Positions 7,307 to 14,366 of a stretch of 16,831 nt of DNA are shown here, piece after piece; position 1 is the first letter of the stretch, and each line of letters opens with the position of its first letter. The position numbers and the translations under genes were made by a program. The notes under the pieces were generated by a model, which saw only the letters and a list, made by a program, of their open reading frames with translations, made no database searches and had not been told where the DNA came from. Location of the stretch: the NCBI GenBank assembly GCA_031283795.1, contig JAITBB010000089.1:1-16831 (forward strand). Direction: 5' to 3'. Source of the DNA: Rickettsiales bacterium (GTDB lineage: Bacteria; Pseudomonadota; Alphaproteobacteria; Rickettsiales; UBA1997).

Positions 7307-9283
7307 ATGCCTAATAGTAGGTCAGTTGTCTATGGAATCTTTACTGTTCTACTGTCGTCATCAATATTTACCAGAATTGGAGATGTGCATGCGAAGTGGC
7401 TATATTTGAGTGAAGAAACTGTTACAGAGGTGAATGAGTGTGGTATCGATACCGTGACTGCCTGGAGGGAAAAATGTAGATTTACCTATCCAGATGGAAG
7501 CATATACTATGGAGAGTGGAAAAATGGCAAAAGAGAAGGGGAAGGGTTGTATATCCTCTTCCCAGGGGAAGATATAAAAGTTGAATATAGTGGCATGTGG
7601 AAAAATGATGAAGCCTATGGCTGGGATAACTATGGTTATGGCGGGTACGAGGTTTTATACAGGAGTAGGCACTTAACAAAAAAATACATGGGCAAGTTTA
7701 AAGATGGTAGAAAAGGTAATATGGTTCTCACTGTCCCGAATCAAAATTTTGACGTTTGTGAGGGTGGCCAGCCAGATAATAGAATGAATAGAAAATGGAA
7801 ATGTACTAGTTCACAGGGTTCTCGGTCACATGGGGTGACAACATATAAGAAGGAATGTTCGGTAGGTGCTCTGCTGGAATATGAACCTTACCAGGGCAAT
7901 ATAGATGACAGAACTAGTGAAGAAAATAGCGAGCCCAAACCGAACATAGACATATCCTATGATGACATTAATTTTTCAATACATGCTCATTCTACCCATA
8001 GTGATGACGGGATTCCAGAAAAACTAATTAGAATAGATTTTGCTAAAATTAATGAACTACTGAACGGAGGAATAGCTAGTCTAGATGACCTGGTAACCGA
8101 AAGAGCCATAGTTGACATAACAGAGGGCATAGAGGATCTTGAAAGAGTTGGAAATTTTGGAGATATGGTGAAGTTTCTGAGGAGGAGTGTGGAACAAACA
8201 TTTGAGACTAAAATGCGCTATGGAGACATACTAAATATGGGTCAATACACGATAGTAACCAACATAATGCTGCTGGCTAGCGTCAGTAGTCTGGACGAAT
8301 TGAGAGCACTAAGATTTTTCGATGATACCCCCACTTCGGAAGAAACCAGAGGATATGTTGTGAGGTCTGCCTACAGGGACGTTAGATCCTTTCTAGGAGC
8401 CTTCAACATCATGGATATCAATAGTTCTGCCGTTAAAGATCTGGACTTTTTCAGCACGGTTTTGATTACAACTGGGTTAAATCATTCTGTGAGCGTTACG
8501 GTCAATCTCAGAAAGATCAGGAAATTGCTGAGAAGTGGTAAAAGCTTAGAGGACATTAGTGAGCCGGTTCTATTCTGTTCCGACAGTGGTAGAATTACAG
8601 ACTTCTATAATTCCAAAAATAATCTCGGTGACATCACAGCAAACTGCATGTTTGTAAGTCAGCTGGAGCAGAAATATAATACCTGTTGGCTCCATGCGGT
8701 GGCCTCAGCGGCAATTATGGCGGAGAATCCACGGTTCTTCGAAAAAATGGACAGTGGTGCCATCAAACTCCACACCACTGAGAATCTATTAGAGAGTCTC
8801 GGAGATTTCTTTAGGAAGCAGTTTGGAGCGGCAAATGGGTTACCCGACGAACTGCTAGTGGAGAAGGAACTTAAAATTCAAAGCATTTTGGACCAGTATG
8901 GAATTGGACAATATAATGATGAGCCAACATCTAAATTAGTAATTCTCGAGGGTCTCGTAAGACAGGTGGTAAAATATCGGGATAATGAAAAACTTCTGGA
9001 GGAATTTGAGAAGAGATTCTCTGTGCCAGCTGGGGGGGAGACCATTGAACAATATAGAGATAGACTGAAGTCAGAGATTGTAAAAATTGATGACAAATAC
9101 GATAATAATGAGTACAGGAACGGATCTGCGATGGTTACTAGAAACTTATCATCCGAAGGGAAAGTGTTTTTAAAGACTCTGGAAAAGCTCAAAATATTCT
9201 ATTCGTTTGGTGATAAATTGACCGAGAAACCACCAGAGATCGAAGAGAATGATTTTGACTATGAGTGGGTAAAACTATGGTAG
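7307..9283 (+). CDS. Secreted MORN-repeat protein with a cysteine-protease-like Cys box; function unknown
   Basis: 658 aa. The N-terminus reads as a Sec signal peptide (hydrophobic core about 7-22, likely cleavage after VHA at residue 29). MORN-type repeats follow: YGEWKNGKREGEGLYIL (68-84), YSGMWKNDEAYGW (about 94-106) and YMGKFKDGRKGNMVL (127-141). MORN repeats usually mediate protein or lipid contact. Residues 220-440 match nothing I recognise. At 453-466, LEQKYNTCWLHAVA resembles the nucleophile box of papain- or ubiquitin-protease-like enzymes (Cys460, then Trp, with Gln five residues before). The only histidines after Cys460 are close to it, so a typical catalytic triad cannot be completed inside this frame; sequence just beyond the stop may hold the lost part. 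A run of seven G lies at 9032-9038. The strong promoter is 28 nt upstream. It might be an exported effector or cell-surface protein; that is inference. The protease assignment is weak. Confidence 0.8.
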   Translation: MPNSRSVVYGIFTVLLSSSIFTRIGDVHAKWLYLSEETVTEVNECGIDTVTAWREKCRFTYPDGSIYYGEWKNGKREGEGLYILFPGEDIKVEYSGMWKNDEAYGWDNYGYGGYEVLYRSRHLTKKYMGKFKDGRKGNMVLTVPNQNFDVCEGGQPDNRMNRKWKCTSSQGSRSHGVTTYKKECSVGALLEYEPYQGNIDDRTSEENSEPKPNIDISYDDINFSIHAHSTHSDDGIPEKLIRIDFAKINELLNGGIASLDDLVTERAIVDITEGIEDLERVGNFGDMVKFLRRSVEQTFETKMRYGDILNMGQYTIVTNIMLLASVSSLDELRALRFFDDTPTSEETRGYVVRSAYRDVRSFLGAFNIMDINSSAVKDLDFFSTVLITTGLNHSVSVTVNLRKIRKLLRSGKSLEDISEPVLFCSDSGRITDFYNSKNNLGDITANCMFVSQLEQKYNTCWLHAVASAAIMAENPRFFEKMDSGAIKLHTTENLLESLGDFFRKQFGAANGLPDELLVEKELKIQSILDQYGIGQYNDEPTSKLVILEGLVRQVVKYRDNEKLLEEFEKRFSVPAGGETIEQYRDRLKSEIVKIDDKYDNNEYRNGSAMVTRNLSSEGKVFLKTLEKLKIFYSFGDKLTEKPPEIEENDFDYEWVKLW

Positions 9284-9470
9284 TCTTCTGTCCCCAGGTT
9301 CTCTGAAGAAAAGGATTAGCCCTCTGGGATAGGAAGTCCAGGGGCAGAGTCATTGCGGCCCATGGACTGGAGTGGGGGGAGGCCTCTAGTTTTACTCTTG
9401 ATTTATTTTTCAAGGTGATGTGCAATAGCCATATTACCTATGGGTTGCCTCTGACATAGGGAGGGTATAT
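9284..9470 (+). pseudogene. Possible decayed C-terminal extension of the MORN-protein gene
   Basis: After the TAG at 9281-9283, another frame is open from 9307 to a TAG at 9456-9458 (50 codons). It reads like real coding sequence: arginine only as AGA/AGG, with segments such as RGRVIAAHGLEWGEASSF and TLDLFFKVMCNS. It has no plausible start codon of its own (the only ATG is near its end). Frame 9282-9329 is also open and could bridge the two. Joining the upstream gene to this tail would take two frameshifts, so it is either a degraded end or coincidence. Its stop overlaps the Shine-Dalgarno of the next gene, which fits a gene that once ran to this point. The tail would supply a histidine (AAHGLEW) missing after Cys460 upstream. 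Confidence 0.35.
9458..9465 (+). promoter_or_regulatory. Strong ribosome binding site that fixes a TTG start
   Basis: AGGGAGGG lies 5 nt before the TTG at 9471. It supports TTG as the start of the membrane protein gene; no ATG lies nearby in that frame upstream of the first hydrophobic helix. Confidence 0.65.
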
Positions 9471-10253
9471 TTGATTTTACTGGATAGATTGCACTCCATA
9501 TTTCTGTTTCTAGGACTCTTCTTTGTTGTGCTCAGTGCCTTTAACGTGGCCACCGGAAAAAATGTCTTTACCAAATCGCGGTCTCTGATGTTGATGAACC
9601 TATATGGTATAAATTCGCTTCTGGCAGCCATCCATATAGATATTTCCCACGGTTCAGACTGGAAACCCCTTCTGTTGCTGCTAATGACTAACACAGTGGT
9701 CTCGTTGCTACTATATGGTCATCTTTTCAAGGGCCTCCTCCTAAGGGGAATCAGCATAAATTCCAGAGAACGGGAAAAATTCCACAATACCAGACGAAGA
9801 ATTAGTAGAATTCAGTCTAGATATGTGGGTAACTCTTCCAGATTAGCGGGGGCTAAGAGTATGAGGAGGGCAGAACCCCTTGAAAATAAAAATAAATATG
9901 ATGATTATAGAGGGACTCCGGGAAACGTTGAGAGACCTGAGGTAAAGGGTGAGGTGAAGAGCGACAGCAGATTAAATATCAAAAAGGAGCAGGTACCCAC
10001 AAACCCCCCGGTGGTGGAAAATGGGCCAGAAAATAAAACAAATGCCGGGAACGATAAAATAAAAAAAGAGAACGATATGCTAACACAGAAAATAAAAGAA
10101 CAGAAAAAGATTCTGAGAAAGAAAATAGAGACGGCCCGAAGGAATGCCTATGTAACTAGGAAACCTGAGGAAATAGAAAAAACAGAGAAAATCATAAAGG
10201 ATATACTCAATAAATATGAACTCACTGAGGAATCCCTAAACGATGATGCCTAG
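9471..10253 (+). CDS. Three-helix membrane protein with long charged C-terminal tail; possibly MnhG/PhaG-like
   Basis: 260 aa, started by TTG behind a strong Shine-Dalgarno. Residues about 7-26, 40-57 and 66-86 are hydrophobic helices (IFLFLGLFFVVLSAF, LMLMNLYGINSLLAAIHI, PLLLLLMTNTVVSLLLYG). Spacing and pattern recall the 100-130-residue MnhG/PhaG subunit of multisubunit cation/proton antiporters, but the usual RLHAA-type loop is not conserved, so this is a weak guess. Residues 95-260 form a very basic, low-complexity tail ending in a predicted helical, probably coiled-coil stretch (about 195-250, rich in Lys, Glu, Ile and Leu). No other Mnh subunits are in the window. It follows the MORN-protein gene and precedes the PPIase gene on the same strand, 51-60 nt apart depending on the PPIase start. 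The tail is unusual for the family and may be a protein-contact platform. Confidence 0.75.
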   Translation: MILLDRLHSIFLFLGLFFVVLSAFNVATGKNVFTKSRSLMLMNLYGINSLLAAIHIDISHGSDWKPLLLLLMTNTVVSLLLYGHLFKGLLLRGISINSREREKFHNTRRRISRIQSRYVGNSSRLAGAKSMRRAEPLENKNKYDDYRGTPGNVERPEVKGEVKSDSRLNIKKEQVPTNPPVVENGPENKTNAGNDKIKKENDMLTQKIKEQKKILRKKIETARRNAYVTRKPEEIEKTEKIIKDILNKYELTEESLNDDA

Positions 10254-10313
10254 TGATACCACTATTGTTCTGGAGTGGATTAATCTCCATGGGTCCGTTT
10301 TTCGTTGGCCGAG

Positions 10314-11345
10314 ATGTCGACGCGGGTTGGTGTCTCTATACTACCTCTCTGGGAGACTCCCTTGAGAAAGGAAGAGCGGAGATTCATAGGGAAAGTGGCA
10401 TTTGGTGCAATATTGCTCACGGCACTAGTGTCTGGCGGTCTGGTCTACAACCACTATAGAAACTACCACTATGTAGGCAGAGGGAAGCTCATTGCCAAAA
10501 TCAATGGAGTTAGGATACATGAGAGAGATGTAGAGGAATTTTTATCACTCTCCACAAAGTCCGACGGTTCAGAGTCGGATGTAAAATTGAAAATTGATAG
10601 GGTAGATAGAAGACTACTTAGGGCCATGGCGATAGAGGTGTATACGGATAATGCTATTTACAGAACAGCCAAGAAGCACGGGCTGACAACGGACGACGAT
10701 GTAAAGTTTTTGACCAGAAAGTACCATGAGAGACTCGTCAGGGAAAAATTTTTGAATAAGTATATAGTTGGCAACATCAGGGAAGATGATCTGAAAGATA
10801 GGTATCAGCAGCTCGTTGATATGGTGAAGGATAGAGAAGAGAGAAAAATTAGCCATATAGTGGTGGCTACAGAGGAGGAGGCCGATAGAATCAAAAACAT
10901 GATTCTGAGATTTAATAATTTTGAAGCCATGGCGGAAAAAAAGTCTCTGGACAGGGAAAGTGCGCTCAATGGCGGTAGTATCGGCTATGTTCTCAGAGAG
11001 AACATAATAATACCAGAGTTTGCTGAAATTGCCTTTCTACTAAAAATTGGCGAACTGTCGAGACCAATCGAAACTAAAAATGGCTGGCATGTGCTCAGAG
11101 TCGATGACATAAGAAATATAAAGATAAGGAGTTACGAGGAGTCCAGAAATGATATATTGGAACAGATGAGACAAGAAAAGCTGGAGGAATTCATTGGTGG
11201 CTTTACCCATCGGCCGAAAGTTGAATTTTTCCTGGAACCAAAGGATAAGGATTCTGCGGACACTACCACAGATGGTGGCGTGGAGAAAAAAATCATTAGC
11301 GATGACGGCACTATTCAGAATGGAGATACCGGTGGAGAAGAGTAG
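10314..11345 (+). CDS. Membrane-anchored parvulin-type peptidyl-prolyl cis-trans isomerase (PpiC/SurA/PpiD-like)
   Basis: Isomerises prolyl bonds and assists folding of exported proteins, probably on the periplasmic face of the inner membrane. One transmembrane anchor (about residues 24-45, FIGKVAFGAILLTALVSGGL) is followed by a SurA-N-like helical segment starting AKINGVRIHERDVEEFL. The parvulin domain (about 176-267) shows ISHIVVATEEEAD, AEKKSLDRESALNGGSIGY, PEFAEIAFLLKIGELSRPI and the closing GWHVLRVDDIR. The C-terminus is an acidic, low-complexity tail rich in Asp, Gly and Thr. The start is uncertain: ATG at 10314 or in-frame TTG at 10305, neither with a good Shine-Dalgarno. It sits between a membrane protein and a secreted small protein, which suggests a folding role for neighbouring exported products. 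Confidence 0.87.
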   Translation: MSTRVGVSILPLWETPLRKEERRFIGKVAFGAILLTALVSGGLVYNHYRNYHYVGRGKLIAKINGVRIHERDVEEFLSLSTKSDGSESDVKLKIDRVDRRLLRAMAIEVYTDNAIYRTAKKHGLTTDDDVKFLTRKYHERLVREKFLNKYIVGNIREDDLKDRYQQLVDMVKDREERKISHIVVATEEEADRIKNMILRFNNFEAMAEKKSLDRESALNGGSIGYVLRENIIIPEFAEIAFLLKIGELSRPIETKNGWHVLRVDDIRNIKIRSYEESRNDILEQMRQEKLEEFIGGFTHRPKVEFFLEPKDKDSADTTTDGGVEKKIISDDGTIQNGDTGGEE

Positions 11346-11395
11346 AACCCGGGAAACATTCTAGAGGGACTCATTCTGTTGCTAGAGTCAATTCC

Positions 11396-11423
11396 TGGAC
11401 AGGAGGATTTAGAGACATATTAA
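11396..11423 (+). promoter_or_regulatory. Candidate promoter for the small secreted protein gene
   Basis: TGGACA (11396-11401, 5 of 6), a 16-nt spacer and TATTAA (11418-11423, 4 of 6), about 20 nt before the ATG at 11444. Plausible but not strong. Confidence 0.3.
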
Positions 11424-11443
11424 CATCATTGGAGAGGAAAGAA

Positions 11444-11743
11444 ATGAAAGTAAAATTTAGCACCCTGCTGATATCCACAGTACTATTGCAGATATCAAAT
11501 CCGGTGGGTTCGGCTCTGGCTAGCGGAATTGTCAAGAATACTAGTTTTATAGGGGCGGAACAGAAACCCGACAATAGCGGCAGCAAAAATAGCACTACCA
11601 CTTCCACCACTTCCACCACTTCTACCGTTTCTAACACTGGAGGAGAACAGAGACTAGGAACAGGTAACTACATCCGACTCTTTGGCCTGTCAGAGGGTTT
11701 CTACGATCTGCTGGATGCTATGTATTTTCCCTTCTCTGAATAG
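11444..11743 (+). CDS. Small secreted protein with Ser/Thr-rich repeat, unknown function
   Basis: 99 aa from the ATG at 11444, chosen because GGAGAGG (11431-11437) lies 6 nt upstream; an in-frame TTG at 11429 is less likely. The N-terminus is a signal peptide (KVK, then hydrophobic FSTLLISTVLLQI, probable cleavage after ALA at about residue 26). The mature part has a Ser/Thr-rich low-complexity linker (about 48-63, encoded by 9-bp tandem repeats) and a short hydrophobic C-terminus (IRLFGLSEGFYDLLDAMYF). I recognise no family. It is last in the same-strand run with the PPIase gene. Signal peptide and ribosome site both argue for a real gene despite its size. Confidence 0.6.
   Translation: MKVKFSTLLISTVLLQISNPVGSALASGIVKNTSFIGAEQKPDNSGSKNSTTTSTTSTTSTVSNTGGEQRLGTGNYIRLFGLSEGFYDLLDAMYFPFSE
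11600..11626 (+). repeat. 9-bp in-frame tandem repeat (ACTTCCACC)
   Basis: Three tandem units, ACTTCCACC, ACTTCCACC and ACTTCTACC, preceded by a partial unit ACTACC. They encode repeated Thr-Ser-Thr. Because the unit is 9 bp, copy-number change would alter linker length without shifting the frame. Confidence 0.8.
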
Positions 11744-11779
11744 GTTGGGGGAGCTATGGCAGTCTTTGTTCGACGTCCA

Positions 11780-13006
11780 CTAGGAAATTTTAGTTGCCAG
11801 CCTCGTCCTTCTGTCAACTCTCTCCAGATGCCCATCGTACATGATTGAAATGTAAAACAGGATAGCACTAGCGGAAAAAAATGTCGTTATTCCGATAAAT
11901 GCCAGCCTGTAGGAATATCTCTCCGAAACGGACTTCACGACCAGTGTCATGATAAGCCCAATGGCGGAGTTGAAGAAGTTACAGGCCGATATTATCACGG
12001 CCCTTGATTTTGACGGAATGAATTTCTGCATTCGCATGAAGAAAATAATTTCTCCCATTTGGAGGGTGGTAAAATATATGATCATCAGGATATAGGAGAC
12101 TAACCCACTATAGACTATTGAGGAAAGCATAGCTGACAGGCTACTCACCACCAGCAAAGCTGCATCCAGCCGTATATTTTTTCTACGGGCGAAATACCTC
12201 AGGAACAGACCCTGCAGTACAGCTGCAGAAAATACCTCCACCGGAACCATATAGCTGGCTATGTTCAGATTATTTTTCCATATGCCGATATAGAATGTTG
12301 GAGCGTAGTGCAGAAAAAGCTTATGAATGGAAAACCACACAAATCGAAATTCTACAATTTTCCTCAGAGAACCGTGCCTAAACATGTATTTAAACCCATT
12401 TTTAACTGATCTTAGATAGTTTGTGTTGAGTTTTTTTAGGTTTTCATTGCTATGCTCGTCTGTCAGATATACGGTAAGGATATATAAGAGAAGTATCACT
12501 ATGTCAGTCACTATCAGATAGTTGGCACCAATTTTCCGTGCCTTCATCTTTCCGGCTATTAGTGACGCCAATATGAGGGCCATATACTGCAGAATTTTTG
12601 CCCTATTCTTCTGCAGAACGAAATTATCCATAATATCAAAGTACTTCACATTGTTATATACCAGCGTTTCCCTTGCTCCGGTGAACAGAGTCTCGTACAG
12701 GCCATAGGAGCCATAGAATACGCAGAAAGTTAGGAAATTTTTTCTAAATAGTAACAATATGTATCCAAGCAGGTAGAGCGCCATGCCAAACAGTATGGTA
12801 TTCCTCGAGCCAAAATAGTCCGAAACAGCGCTAGTTGCTACCTCTAGCAGGAGAGAAACTACACTGAACGTAAAAATTATAAGGCCGGCTTCACGCGGGC
12901 CCAGCTCTGACCCTAGAAGAAGACCTAGGTAGTGCTTCATAAAGAAAAAGCCATGGAAAAAGTATATTGCCAGGTAGCGCAGAAGAAAAGAGTCTCTCTC
13001 GTTCAT
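11780..13006 (-). CDS. Major facilitator superfamily transporter
   Basis: 408 aa, about 12 hydrophobic helices, typical MFS size. The loop between helices 2 and 3 carries a motif-A-like SAVSDYFGSRNTILFG (about 59-74; family GxxxDRxGRR). The central cytoplasmic loop is basic (RSVKNGFKYMFRHGSLRK, about 194-211). The short C-terminus ends RRTRLATKIS. The substrate cannot be told from sequence. The ATG at 13006 has no clear Shine-Dalgarno; its leader contains the hairpin at 13052-13069. It is isolated on the minus strand, converging with the small secreted protein gene (36 bp between stops) and diverging from pgpA. Confidence 0.87.
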   Translation of the reverse strand: MNERDSFLLRYLAIYFFHGFFFMKHYLGLLLGSELGPREAGLIIFTFSVVSLLLEVATSAVSDYFGSRNTILFGMALYLLGYILLLFRKNFLTFCVFYGSYGLYETLFTGARETLVYNNVKYFDIMDNFVLQKNRAKILQYMALILASLIAGKMKARKIGANYLIVTDIVILLLYILTVYLTDEHSNENLKKLNTNYLRSVKNGFKYMFRHGSLRKIVEFRFVWFSIHKLFLHYAPTFYIGIWKNNLNIASYMVPVEVFSAAVLQGLFLRYFARRKNIRLDAALLVVSSLSAMLSSIVYSGLVSYILMIIYFTTLQMGEIIFFMRMQKFIPSKSRAVIISACNFFNSAIGLIMTLVVKSVSERYSYRLAFIGITTFFSASAILFYISIMYDGHLERVDRRTRLATKIS

Positions 13007-13051
13007 CTATTATTTTGAATTCAACTGAGTAACTGATCTGCCAGGGTAAAG

Positions 13052-13069
13052 TGATTTTCTAAAAAATCA
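13052..13069. repeat. Perfect 7-bp inverted repeat in the MFS/pgpA divergent region
   Basis: TGATTTT-CTAA-AAAATCA forms a 7-bp stem with a 4-nt loop, about 46 nt upstream of the MFS start codon. It could be an operator or a leader hairpin for the transporter gene. No long T tract follows on either strand, so termination is unlikely. Confidence 0.4.
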
Positions 13070-13120
13070 ATTTAATGTATGAAATTTTGCTATTTATTTG
13101 TATAGCCCCAGATCCAATGT

Positions 13121-13161
13121 TGTTGAAAACCGGTTGACAATACACTGACTGGTGCTAGTCT
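13121..13161 (+). promoter_or_regulatory. Candidate promoter and shared motif upstream of pgpA
   Basis: TGTTGAAAAC at 13121-13130 is identical to 6273-6282 upstream of birA. It is followed by a perfect TTGACA (13134-13139) and, 16 nt on, TAGTCT (13156-13161), a weak -10 (3 of 6). If used, transcription would start near 13168, downstream of the GTG at 13152, which argues for a later pgpA start. Confidence 0.3.
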
Positions 13162-13754
13162 ACTTGGCAGTACTGTTTACCATTGGTGTGTCGAGTCCCA
13201 ATTTTAGATTTGTGGAGCTGTTTGTAACCTTCTGTGGTCTAGGCCGAAGCAGGCTGTGCCCAGGCACTTTGGCCAGTGTGGCTACATTTCCTCTATGGTT
13301 CCTTATCCTGTCGTTGGTTGAATATTTCGGGCTCAGAAGGCCAATTTTAATCATATCCATTGCCATTGGTGGGTTGTTTTTTCTAGCCCTGAGAGCTGTG
13401 GATATTTATGTGAAGCAGAACAACAGAGATGATGACCCGCGTGAGGTGGTAATCGATGAGGTTGTTGGCCAGCTAATAGGCTTTTTCCTATCGCTATTTC
13501 TGGTTTCCATTGTGGGTAAGCTGGGTCTAGACCTTCTCCAGAGGGAATATAAATATATATTGTTCACATTCAGCTTCATAACCCCGGTGATTCTCTTCAG
13601 GATCTATGACATATGGAAGCCCGGAATTGTGGGTAAGATTGACGCCGGGATGAAGAGTGCTCTGGGGATCATGCTAGATGATGTTGTGGCGGGACTTTTC
13701 GCCGGTCTAACTAATCTGGCACTGTTCAAGATTATCTGGACCTATCTTCCCTAG
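13152..13754 (+). CDS. pgpA: Phosphatidylglycerophosphatase A
   Basis: Inner-membrane phosphatase that dephosphorylates phosphatidylglycerophosphate to phosphatidylglycerol, the last step of that lipid's synthesis. Family signatures are present in order: GLGRSRLCPGTLAS near the N-terminus, DDPREVVIDEVVGQLIG (about 95-111) and RIYDIWKPGIVGKIDAGMK then GIMLDDVVAGLFAG near the C-terminus; the acidic DEVVGQ and DD residues are the expected active-site groups. About 200 aa with several hydrophobic helices. The longest frame starts at GTG 13152, but GTG at 13188 or 13212 would give an N-terminus closer to the family and would lie after the predicted promoter. It is first in a tight operon; the next ATG is 3 nt after its stop. 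Confidence 0.93.
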   Translation: MLVYLAVLFTIGVSSPNFRFVELFVTFCGLGRSRLCPGTLASVATFPLWFLILSLVEYFGLRRPILIISIAIGGLFFLALRAVDIYVKQNNRDDDPREVVIDEVVGQLIGFFLSLFLVSIVGKLGLDLLQREYKYILFTFSFITPVILFRIYDIWKPGIVGKIDAGMKSALGIMLDDVVAGLFAGLTNLALFKIIWTYLP

Positions 13755-13757
13755 GCC

Positions 13758-14366
13758 ATGAATATCCTAGCCTTTTCCAATGATCTGTTTCTAGCAAATC
13801 TGATGGAAGTGAGGTTTGGTGAAGGTGTAAACGTCAAGGTATCTGACGGGAGCGGATTCGTAGATGCGGGGGGCCACGGCGTGGTGCTCTTTGACTGTAT
13901 GAATGTTGATTTCGTTACCCGTGTTCTGGAGGGGTTACCTCTCGGAGATAGGCTAGTGATAAATATTGGTCCAGTTTCTGTGGAAAATCTAGTGAATATA
14001 CAGCTACCATTTAGGGTATTCGATATTCTCCAGAGAATAGAGGATTTCATATCCTATAGCCATGCAAACATGATATTTTGTCGGTTCGGAACGGTGAATC
14101 TAGGTGATGGCACATTCTCAGGGAACGGTAGGATCATTAGGTTTACCGAAAGAGAGATAGAACTTATCCGAGTGGTGGCAGAGAGAGAGAACATAGACAG
14201 AAAAGATCTCATGGATACCGTCTGGGGCCCAAGGACACAGAATGACAAGGTTCTGGAGACAACGCTGTATAACATTAGACGAAAGCTCGTCGAGAATGGG
14301 GCGGAAAATCTTATAGAATTTAGCAATGGGCACTACAGGATAGAAAGATATGAGAGCAAATCCTAG
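13758..14366 (+). CDS. OmpR/PhoB-type winged-helix regulator with degenerate receiver domain
   Basis: 202 aa. Residues 1-100 have the rhythm of a response-regulator receiver, with VVLFDC (Asp46) where the phosphorylated Asp would be. The acidic pocket is reduced, and the conserved Lys before the Pro-Phe switch is replaced (NIQLPFRVFDIL), so normal phosphorelay control is doubtful. Residues about 105-197 are a good winged helix: RIIRFTEREIELIRVVAE, RKDLMDTVWG, the recognition helix VLETTLYNIRRKL (165-177) and the wing NGHYRI. Similar stand-alone proteins occur in alphaproteobacteria. It sits between pgpA and rbfA; its last 17 nt overlap rbfA, implying translational coupling. Target genes are unknown; autoregulation is possible. 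Confidence 0.8.
   Translation: MNILAFSNDLFLANLMEVRFGEGVNVKVSDGSGFVDAGGHGVVLFDCMNVDFVTRVLEGLPLGDRLVINIGPVSVENLVNIQLPFRVFDILQRIEDFISYSHANMIFCRFGTVNLGDGTFSGNGRIIRFTEREIELIRVVAERENIDRKDLMDTVWGPRTQNDKVLETTLYNIRRKLVENGAENLIEFSNGHYRIERYESKS

Noticed and set aside
9189..9425. Minus-strand 78-codon frame antisense to the MORN-gene end
   Set aside because: No ribosome site or recognisable features; it shadows the sense-strand coding sequence.
10253..10459. 68-codon frame starting GTG between the membrane protein and PPIase genes
   Set aside because: About 145 nt overlap the well-supported PPIase frame, and the downstream part shows no family features. Kept only as a low-interest leader idea.
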